DNA of 49,820 bases from a virus, in IMG/VR virus record IMGVR_UViG_3300015371_000058, positions 1 through 49,820 of that record; one strand, 5' to 3'. Positions 21,635 through 26,890 of this stretch are shown here, piece by piece. The notes beneath the pieces are model-generated. The model did no database searches. It was not told where the DNA came from and saw only the letters and a list, made by a program, of their open reading frames with translations. Made by a program: the position numbers and the translations under genes. The first letter of the stretch is position 1; each line of letters begins with the position of its first letter.

Positions 21635-21734
21635 AGTTCTCGGGCTCGGAAACACTAAGGCTGCTCCCGGGGAGGATCCTGGTCTCAAAAGCACCACGGA
21701 TGGAACGACACGGCCAGCTGATCCTCCCGCCTAG
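21438..21734 (+). CDS. Small coiled-coil-type protein (98 aa)
   Basis: ATG 21438 lies 197 nt inside the nuclease gene, in the +1 frame, with a weak GAAGCGAG ribosome site. Residues 10-70 form charged helices (ESILKLLTLLIRDLCKTEAE, then VRQLEQKSLELQHQLTETF) with heptad-like spacing, far more protein-like than the overlapping nuclease tail. The final 25 residues are again low-complexity and overlap the next gene. It may act with the nuclease or depend on its translation. A programmed frameshift from the nuclease cannot be excluded. Confidence 0.62.
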   Translation: MSTTLTGKEEGEESILKLLTLLIRDLCKTEAELQVQKYRGPHLPTVRQLEQKSLELQHQLTETFGEVLGLGNTKAAPGEDPGLKSTTDGTTRPADPPA

Positions 21735-21936
21735 CGCCTGGAAGCTTGCACAGCGGGCATTCTGCCATGTGCATGAACAGACTGTCAGCTTCGGTGAGGA
21801 CCTTACGAACCAGTGGATCCTCGTCGACAAGTATGCTGGCAGTCCCCTGACGTTGGGAGGCACAACGTTCTGGGTAATGACACAATGGGCATGCCTCGCC
21901 CTGTTGGAAGAAGGAGAACAGTACTATGATGCGTGA
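21700..21936 (+). CDS. Small protein, unknown; start uncertain (78 aa)
   Basis: The frame is well defined by its aromatic core (LILPPSAWKLAQRAFCHVHE, then TFWVMTQWACLALLEEGEQ) and by a good ribosome site linking it to the next gene. Its start is not. ATG 21700 has no close site, whereas CTG 21679 lies 4 nt after GGAGG, and GTG 21631 is also in frame. It overlaps the upstream gene in the +1 frame. It has two Cys but no metal spacing. Function is unknown. Confidence 0.6.
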   Translation: MERHGQLILPPSAWKLAQRAFCHVHEQTVSFGEDLTNQWILVDKYAGSPLTLGGTTFWVMTQWACLALLEEGEQYYDA

Positions 21937-22150
21937 CCGTCTCATCGAAGTCGTCGGGGACATCATCAAGGACCAGGTCAAGGAGAACCGCGAGCTGGAG
22001 CAGGCGGAGATCGACTCCATCAGCGAAGCGCTCGGCGACTCCGACGGTGTCATTCAGGAACTGATCGACGACGAGGACAACGCGGAAGAGAAGAACAACG
22101 ACGAGGAAGCGGAGCAGGAACTTGTCCCCGAGCCCGACAAGGAGCGGTGA
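21926..22150 (+). CDS. Small acidic helical protein (74 aa)
   Basis: ATG 21926 (with a second ATG at 21929) follows AAGGAG at 9 nt. The 74-aa product starts as a helix (RDRLIEVVGDIIKDQVKENR) and becomes strongly acidic (DDEDNAEEKNNDEEAEQELV). Acidic tails of this kind are typical of phage SSB or DNA-mimic partners. It lies just before the recombinase/SSB group, so an interaction there is possible but not shown. It overlaps both neighbours by short stretches. Confidence 0.68.
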   Translation: MMRDRLIEVVGDIIKDQVKENRELEQAEIDSISEALGDSDGVIQELIDDEDNAEEKNNDEEAEQELVPEPDKER

Positions 22151-22346
22151 GAAGTTCACAGTCCCTGTCGATCTGTACGACGATCAGGGACGGCACTGGG
22201 GTCAGATTCGACTGGTGCAGTACGGCCAGTCGACTCTGCTCCAGGTCTGTGTTGACGCCGATCAGCACGGTTGGCAGGATTTTCAGGCGTTCGTCATCAC
22301 TGACGACGTGCTGAAATTCGGCGTCATTGGTAAACGACCCAAGTAA
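22122..22346 (+). CDS. Small beta-rich protein, TTG start (74 aa)
   Basis: The only start in frame is TTG 22122, with GGAG at 7 nt, lying 29 nt inside the upstream gene. The 74-aa product is mostly beta (KFTVPVDLYDDQGRHWGQIR, then STLLQVCVDADQHGW). The stop lies 10 nt before the recombinase ATG. Rare start use and compact strands suggest low expression. I do not recognise the family. Confidence 0.6.
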   Translation: MSPSPTRSGEKFTVPVDLYDDQGRHWGQIRLVQYGQSTLLQVCVDADQHGWQDFQAFVITDDVLKFGVIGKRPK

Positions 22347-22356
22347 AGGACATGGC

Positions 22357-23154
22357 ATGCCGCCAGGAAAACTACCAGAACTGAGACGCACTTCGGACAA
22401 CAGGAACGAGTACGCTGCTGTCCTGCTCTATGCCCCCGCACGTTGGGGCAAGACGAACATCATCCGTACTTGTCCCAAGCCGATCGTTCTCGCCACAGAA
22501 CTCGGGAGAACGCGTGGTCTGCAAACCTTGATGGACATTGACGTCCCCTTTATCGAATGCCCGGATATTGACACACTGCACATGGCAGTCGCCGAGCTCG
22601 GTAGAGTTCCGAACAAGGTCCAATATCAAGGTGAAGAGTTCATGACTGTTGTGCTGGACTCCCTATCAGCCACAGGTGAACTCTGGCTCGAAGGTGCAAA
22701 GCAGATCCACGGGTGGGATATGATCTGGGACGCTGGTGATGGGCCGAGGGGGATTGCACGTAAGGATCCCCGTCAAGCATACCCTTACGTAGCGGAGAAG
22801 GGTCGCCAGACCGCAAAGATCATCATGGCATTGCCTGCAAACACCTTGTTCATCGCACGTGAGCAGGTTGTTGAAGAGGGCCAGGGGAAAGAAAAGATCA
22901 CCTTCTGGGCACCTGAGCTTCCCGGACAGAAGCTCCCTCGCGAACTTCCAGGGTGGCCGGATGCTACACTTCGTGGTGTGTGGCAGAACGGTAAGAGGAA
23001 AGTCTGCACGGTAACAATCGCAAGAACCGTTGCAGGCTTTCGCGTTCCTCCCAAGTTCAACGTACCTCAGTACTTGAACCCGGACATGGGAGCGATTTTC
23101 CAGCTCACCACTGGGAAGAAAGAGGCTCTGGAGATCCTCACCCGTAAAGAGTGA
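22357..23154 (+). CDS. Sak4-like RecA-fold ATPase (phage recombinase, AAA_24 type)
   Basis: ATG 22357 follows AAAGGA at 6 nt. The 265-aa product has a Walker A APARWGKT (residues 26-33) and a Walker B TVVLD (97-101) followed by Ser-Leu-Ser-Ala, the arrangement of AAA_24/Sak4 proteins, a short RecA-like single-strand annealing family. The regions after it (AREQVVEEGQGKEKITF) fit the family. Next to an SSB-like protein and close to a Cas4/RecB-like nuclease, it probably anneals strands in phage recombination or recombination-dependent replication. The stop overlaps the next GTG (GTGA). Confidence 0.82.
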   Translation: MPPGKLPELRRTSDNRNEYAAVLLYAPARWGKTNIIRTCPKPIVLATELGRTRGLQTLMDIDVPFIECPDIDTLHMAVAELGRVPNKVQYQGEEFMTVVLDSLSATGELWLEGAKQIHGWDMIWDAGDGPRGIARKDPRQAYPYVAEKGRQTAKIIMALPANTLFIAREQVVEEGQGKEKITFWAPELPGQKLPRELPGWPDATLRGVWQNGKRKVCTVTIARTVAGFRVPPKFNVPQYLNPDMGAIFQLTTGKKEALEILTRKE

Positions 23155-23279
23155 GGCTCCTTGTCCTGTTGTTCCTGGCCCTGTGCCTGTTCTTCTTCGC
23201 GATGGCACCAGGGCCCTTTCTGATCTTGGCCGTGATAACCATGGTCATCTTCAACGAGTACGATCGGAGGAAGCTGTGA
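23151..23279 (+). CDS. Tiny two-span membrane protein (42 aa)
   Basis: GTG 23151 overlaps the recombinase stop, and the TGA at 23277 overlaps the SSB-like start, so it is coupled on both sides. The 42-aa product is two hydrophobic helices (LLVLLFLALCLFFFAMA, then FLILAVITMVIF) split by a Pro-Gly-Pro turn, with a charged end (NEYDRRKL). A membrane protein between recombinase and SSB is unexpected. It might be a holin or a factor placing replication at the membrane. It is too short for most gene callers. Confidence 0.68.
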   Translation: MRLLVLLFLALCLFFFAMAPGPFLILAVITMVIFNEYDRRKL

Positions 23280-23752
23280 GATTCGAAAAGTACAAGCAGT
23301 CCGACATGGCTGCGGATAACACCGTTCCGGAAGCCACGTACAAGCTCCGTTGCAACAAGGTGACGTTCAAGGAGCCGCAGGAGGACGGCAAGACCTGCGA
23401 CGTGGCCGGTGAGACCGAAGCGGGCATCCCGACCTTCGTCAACAAGAAGGGCGAGACCGTGTTTCCGTACCTGTCCCTTGACTGGGTCATCCAGGACGAC
23501 GGAGAGACGTTCGGCCGCCACGTGTTCGACAACTACGTCAGCCTGGCACCCGGGGATGACTGGAAGGTCCGCCAGATCATGAAGTCCCTGGAGTTCAGCG
23601 AGGACGACGCGTTCGACACCGACGAGTGGATCGATCGTGAGTGCTTCGGTGTCGTGACGAAGCAGAAGGAAGGGAAAGGTAAGGACGGCAAGTGGTACCC
23701 GGCTCAGAACAGGGTCGGGCGCTACATGGGCCTGAACGAGACGCAGAAGTAA
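23276..23752 (+). CDS. Single-stranded DNA-binding-like protein (158 aa)
   Basis: GTG 23276 follows GGAGG at 5 nt. The 158-aa product has an OB-fold-like strand order (YKLRCNKVTFKEP, FPYLSLDWVIQDD, FGRHVFDNYVSL) and an acidic segment (FSEDDAFDTDEWIDREC), and resembles DUF669/SSB-type phage proteins coded next to Sak4. Third codon positions are strongly G/C, which suggests abundant expression, as needed for an SSB. It would coat single strands and aid the adjacent recombinase. It lacks the classical SSB acidic C-terminal tip. Confidence 0.7.
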   Translation: MRFEKYKQSDMAADNTVPEATYKLRCNKVTFKEPQEDGKTCDVAGETEAGIPTFVNKKGETVFPYLSLDWVIQDDGETFGRHVFDNYVSLAPGDDWKVRQIMKSLEFSEDDAFDTDEWIDRECFGVVTKQKEGKGKDGKWYPAQNRVGRYMGLNETQK

Positions 23753-23763
23753 CGCTTCACGGG

Positions 23764-23787
23764 GAGGCTGGATCCTAGTCCAGCCTC
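23764..23787 (+). terminator. Hairpin after the SSB-like gene
   Basis: A 9-bp stem (GAGGCTGGA / TCCAGCCTC) with loop TCCTAG, 12 nt after the stop, followed by T/C-rich sequence but no T-run. It may be a partial terminator or an RNA 3'-end stabiliser. Confidence 0.55.
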
Positions 23788-23811
23788 TCTGTGTCTCTTC
23801 AGGAGGATCCC

Positions 23812-24180
23812 ATGATCGAACATGAATCCGGCGCAAAGCGGAGCAAGCGGATGCCCCGCTACGATCTCATTCCTCAGTCTGGACTAGTCAGACTAGCAGA
23901 CCGCTACCAGCTCGGTTTGGAGTGTTACACAGAGTTCAACTGGAAACTCGGTCTGCCTTTCGATGACACGTTCAACCACATCCTGGCGCACCTTCAGGAG
24001 TACAAGGAGCGCCGCAAACGGCTGATCCAGTTCGCACTGGAAACCAAGCGGGACATGTACGCTCCCGGTGAACTCGTCGAGAAGATGAGAGAGCTGGAAA
24101 CAGACGGAGACGACCTCGCAGCTGCCGCCTGGGGCATTTTCGCTCTCATGGAACTTGAGGAGCAAGGACGGATTGTATGA
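23812..24180 (+). CDS. MazZ/DUF5664-like (d)NTP pyrophosphohydrolase (122 aa)
   Basis: ATG 23812 follows AGGAGG. The 122-aa product matches the dATP/dGTP diphosphohydrolase N-terminal (DUF5664) pattern: RYDLIPQSGLVRLADRYQLG, then an Asn-Trp-x2-Gly segment (FNWKLGLPFDD), a helix with HILAHLQEY and a C-terminal DDLAAAAWGIFALMELEE. Members, including MazZ of Z-genome phages, cut (d)GTP-type nucleotides to monophosphates. Lying just before the preQ0 genes, it may reshape the guanine nucleotide pool. The usual metal-binding Glu/His set is only partly visible, so activity is inferred. The stop overlaps the next ATG (ATGA). Confidence 0.7.
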   Translation: MIEHESGAKRSKRMPRYDLIPQSGLVRLADRYQLGLECYTEFNWKLGLPFDDTFNHILAHLQEYKERRKRLIQFALETKRDMYAPGELVEKMRELETDGDDLAAAAWGIFALMELEEQGRIV

Positions 24181-24389
24181 CTGAGCAGTTCTTCTGTGAA
24201 CGGCGAGGGGTTAAGTTCATCCTCACCGTCCAGACCACCTCTGGCGACGCCCACTCAATCCTCACGGATGTCGGCCGCGAGTGTGTACGACGGCTCATCG
24301 ACTCCAAGCTCGAGGGCATGGCTGTCAAGTTCCTGGCGGACTTGGGCGCCGTGCATGAACCGAAAGGACCAGATGCTCCTCACCTTTAA
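24177..24389 (+). CDS. Small protein between pyrophosphohydrolase and queD (70 aa)
   Basis: A 70-aa protein coupled upstream by ATGA and overlapping queD by 17 nt. Two strands (MTEQFFCERRGVKFILTVQT) precede a helix (VGRECVRRLIDSKLEGMAVK). It carries two Cys without metal spacing. Its place inside the deazaguanine run suggests a linked role, yet no motif shows one. Confidence 0.68.
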   Translation: MTEQFFCERRGVKFILTVQTTSGDAHSILTDVGRECVRRLIDSKLEGMAVKFLADLGAVHEPKGPDAPHL

Positions 24390-24765
24390 CTACGAACTGC
24401 CGTTGGGTCACCGCCTCATGGAGCACCCGGGCAAGTGTAAGTACCTGCATGGCCACAACTACGTGATCGAGGTGGCCGTCGGCGGTAAGTTGGACCTGGT
24501 GACAGACATGTTGATGGACTTCTCCGATCTGAAGAAGACCGTCAAACAGTACTTCGATGAGTGGGATCACGGATTCGTCCTCCGAGTAGACGACCCCGCT
24601 GTGGAAGCGATCCGTCAGTACTCGAAGCTCATCACGATCCCGTCCCATCCCACAGCGGAGATGCTCTCCCTGATCTGGAGACAGGGCCTCCAGGCCCTGT
24701 TCCCTAACAATTCCGTTGGCATCCGGGTTCGCGAGACCCGAGACTGTGGGGCATTCCTTGTCTGA
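24373..24765 (+). CDS. queD: 6-carboxytetrahydropterin synthase QueD
   Basis: A 130-aa protein of normal QueD length. The zinc ligands are His13 (LGHR) and His26/His28 in LHGHNY. Catalytic Cys22 (KCKYLHGH) lies ahead of them. Later motifs are HPTAEMLS and the Glu in RVRETRDCGA. QueD converts dihydroneopterin triphosphate, the FolE product, to 6-carboxytetrahydropterin. Start ATG 24373 overlaps the upstream gene by 17 nt, and the stop overlaps queE by 8 nt, so the two enzymes are made together. Confidence 0.93.
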   Translation: MLLTFNYELPLGHRLMEHPGKCKYLHGHNYVIEVAVGGKLDLVTDMLMDFSDLKKTVKQYFDEWDHGFVLRVDDPAVEAIRQYSKLITIPSHPTAEMLSLIWRQGLQALFPNNSVGIRVRETRDCGAFLV

Positions 24766-25408
24766 CAAACGATACCCACTCGCGGAACGGTTCGTCGCTC
24801 CACAAGGCGAAGGATCCAGGACAGGGATTGTTACTGCCTTCGCCCGCTTTGTCGGCTGTAGCGTCGGCAAAAAGGTCTGCACGTTCTGTGACACAGACTT
24901 CGACGAAATCTACGAGCACCTGGACGGTGGGATGTACACCGCATTGGAGCTCGCCCACTGGGCTTACAATGTCCCAAACTTCTGCTTCACGGGTGGTGAA
25001 CCTCTCGACCGGGACCTGCGTCCACTGATCGAGATGCTCACCACACTCCGTGATGACGTTCAGATCGAAACAAGCGGTACGAAGCTCCCAGACTGGCTCC
25101 GTGATCCGGTTTGGCGTAAACGTATCTGGCTGACAGTGAGTCCAAAACCGGGCTACCTACACGAGATGCTCGGCATGGCGGATGAGATCAAGGTCATCCA
25201 CACAGGGCTGTCCGACGACCCAACGGGGTGGCCCACGCTGGCCGACGCAATCGAGTGGGCGCACAGAGGAAAGGCGGTGTACCTCCAAGCTCGCAACCTG
25301 AAGTTCGACATCGACAAGGACAACACGGAAGAAGTGACCCGGATCGTTATGGATCATCCGGTCCTTCGCGTCAGTGCCCAGATCCATAAATTCCTGAGGA
25401 CAAGATGA
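24758..25408 (+). CDS. queE: 7-carboxy-7-deazaguanine synthase QueE (radical SAM)
   Basis: The best start is TTG 24758 (8-nt overlap with queD, GGGG upstream), giving 216 aa; TTG 24716 is a longer option. The substrate-end motif APQGEGSRTG opens the protein. The iron-sulphur cysteines are Cys34, Cys41 and Cys44 (CSVGKKVCTFCDT), spaced x6/x2 rather than the usual radical-SAM x3/x2; QueE proteins are known to vary here. FTGGEPL and IETSGT are the SAM-binding motifs. It closes the ring of 6-carboxytetrahydropterin to form CDG. The stop overlaps the next ATG (ATGA). Confidence 0.93.
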   Translation: MSDKRYPLAERFVAPQGEGSRTGIVTAFARFVGCSVGKKVCTFCDTDFDEIYEHLDGGMYTALELAHWAYNVPNFCFTGGEPLDRDLRPLIEMLTTLRDDVQIETSGTKLPDWLRDPVWRKRIWLTVSPKPGYLHEMLGMADEIKVIHTGLSDDPTGWPTLADAIEWAHRGKAVYLQARNLKFDIDKDNTEEVTRIVMDHPVLRVSAQIHKFLRTR

Positions 25409-25818
25409 TCGAAGAAATCACAAAGTACCGTGTCCACGACCTGGTTGAACTCCGGCAGATCGCTGCCGATAACAACTGCGAGCTGTTCGTTTGCGGCAAG
25501 AACGAAATCGCGGTTGACATCGACACAGTGGAACAGGAAGCGCAGTTCGCTTCGATGCAGAGTCTCATCAAGGAGCAGTACCACATCGTCGCCACCAACT
25601 TTTGGGCGAGCCGGGGTGACGGTAAGCACTTCGTTCTGACGTTCGACAGAGACCTCGATCCGATGGAGCGGATCATCCTTCAATCCGTCCTGGGCTCCGA
25701 TCCCAAACGGGAGTTCCTCGCACTGTGGGAACTGTCCCAGGGCTTCGAAGAAAGCGTGCTGTTCAAGCCACTCCGTGATGAAGTACAACGAGAAAAAGGT
25801 CAAGGAAGCGATCACTAG
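25405..25818 (+). CDS. Conserved-type phage protein between queE and folE (137 aa)
   Basis: A 137-aa alpha/beta protein coupled to queE by ATGA. The C-terminal half carries KHFVLTFDRDLDPMERIILQ, then VLGSDPKREFLALWELS. Similar LQ-x3-GSDxKRE segments occur in phage proteins that I recall as unassigned, some near replication genes. A relation to primase-type folds is possible but unproven. There are no cofactor Cys clusters. Its position between queE and folE makes a helper in base modification equally possible. It overlaps folE by 41 nt. Confidence 0.7.
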   Translation: MIEEITKYRVHDLVELRQIAADNNCELFVCGKNEIAVDIDTVEQEAQFASMQSLIKEQYHIVATNFWASRGDGKHFVLTFDRDLDPMERIILQSVLGSDPKREFLALWELSQGFEESVLFKPLRDEVQREKGQGSDH

Positions 25819-26335
25819 CCTTCTCGAGGGTTTCGGCGTAGATCTGAAAGATCCACACTACGCCGAGACTCCCGACCGAGTAGCTAGGATGTACAAGGAA
25901 CTGTTCACACCGCCGGTGAACAATCTCAAGGCGTTCGAACTGCCTGTTGACGCTGCGAAGAGGGCTGGAATTGTCCTCCTCCGGAATCACCGGGCATTCG
26001 GCGTTTGTCCGCATCACCTTCTTCCGTTCGAGATGACTGCCTCTGTTGGCTACATCCCGAACCGGAAGGTGTTCGGTCTCTCCAAGCTCGCCAGAGCCGT
26101 AGAGAGCCAGCTCACAGCTCCAGTTCTCCAGGAAGAGCTGACACAGGCAATCGTTGACATGCTCGTCAACGAACTGGATCCAAAGGCAGCAGCCGCTGTG
26201 ATCGTAGGCGTTCACGGGTGCATGCGTTGCCGTGGTGTGAAGAGCACAGGTGATGTAGTCACCTCCAACATGTATGGACAGTTCCTCATGAACCCTGCGG
26301 CTCGTGAGGAGCTTTTCTCGTTGATCGGGAGATGA
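25778..26335 (+). CDS. folE: GTP cyclohydrolase I FolE
   Basis: ATG 25778 is preceded by an in-frame GTG (25775). The 185-aa product is of usual length for the catalytic core. Zinc ligands are Cys77 and His80 (GVCPHHLLPFEM) and Cys148 (VHGCMRCRG). The loop GYIPNRKVFGLSKLAR is diagnostic of type IA enzymes. FolE converts GTP to dihydroneopterin triphosphate, the first step towards preQ0. A phage copy bypasses host folate control. The ribosome site is weak and the start lies inside the upstream gene, so translation is probably coupled. Confidence 0.96.
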   Translation: MKYNEKKVKEAITSLLEGFGVDLKDPHYAETPDRVARMYKELFTPPVNNLKAFELPVDAAKRAGIVLLRNHRAFGVCPHHLLPFEMTASVGYIPNRKVFGLSKLARAVESQLTAPVLQEELTQAIVDMLVNELDPKAAAAVIVGVHGCMRCRGVKSTGDVVTSNMYGQFLMNPAAREELFSLIGR

Positions 26336-26658
26336 AGAAAGTACACGACATTGTCCGCATAATCGTTCCGGGAGCTAAAATAGCCCTGAACGTAGAAGAC
26401 GCGAAGGACAGGCACTTCCCCATTGCCTTCATCCAGTGGGGAAACAGGGACGACGGCTTCCAGTACGAGGTCGTCTGTCCCTTCTGCGCTAAGTCGATCG
26501 GTTGGGTGATCCCCGCGGGGCCAACAATCGGCGAAGCTGTACAGACCATGGCACCCGCTATGGCGACACACAAACCGCAATGTCCGCGGTTCGGTGAGAA
26601 GTTCGGCGTTGAGATTGCAACGGGGCCGATGGGAACGGAGAAACTCCCCATCATGTAG
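26332..26658 (+). CDS. Small zinc-binding-type protein (108 aa)
   Basis: ATG 26332 overlaps the folE stop (ATGA). The 108-aa product has a CPFC knuckle (VVCPFCAKSIGWVIPAG) near residue 50 and a His...Cys pair (THKPQCPRFG) about 30 residues later, consistent with one zinc site of CCHC type. Strands flank it (HFPIAFIQWGN). It sits between folE and the cold-shock gene. No enzymatic motif is present. Confidence 0.7.
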   Translation: MKKVHDIVRIIVPGAKIALNVEDAKDRHFPIAFIQWGNRDDGFQYEVVCPFCAKSIGWVIPAGPTIGEAVQTMAPAMATHKPQCPRFGEKFGVEIATGPMGTEKLPIM

Positions 26659-26667
26659 GAGGCGGCG

Positions 26668-26868
26668 ATGCGTGGGAAGATCAAGAACATCAACGACAAG
26701 CAGGGTTTTGGGTTCATCCGCGGCGACGACGGGAACGAATACTTCTTCCATCGCTCTGGGTGCCTCGATCCGTTCGAACAACTCGAAGTGGGTGACAAGG
26801 TTGACTTCGAAGACACTACCGCGAAGAAAGGCCTCCGCGCTGAGAACGTGGAGAAAATAAACGACTAA
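26668..26868 (+). CDS. Cold-shock domain protein (CspA-like)
   Basis: ATG 26668 follows AGGAGG. The 66-aa product is one complete cold-shock domain: MRGKIKNINDKQGFGFIRG supplies strand 1 and RNP1 (GFGFI), then EYFFHRSGC (RNP2-like FFH) and a C-terminal strand. Such proteins bind single-stranded nucleic acid and melt RNA structure. In a phage it may aid late translation or antitermination, or protect single strands during replication just before the polymerase gene. Family membership is clear; the phage role is inferred. Confidence 0.9.
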   Translation: MRGKIKNINDKQGFGFIRGDDGNEYFFHRSGCLDPFEQLEVGDKVDFEDTTAKKGLRAENVEKIND

Positions 26869-26890
26869 CGACGTTCCGAAGGGACCCGAA

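Noticed and set aside
20597-21697. 366-codon minus-strand ORF opposite the nuclease gene
   Set aside because: Antisense shadow of a gene with intact nuclease motifs; no start signals and no neighbours on that strand.
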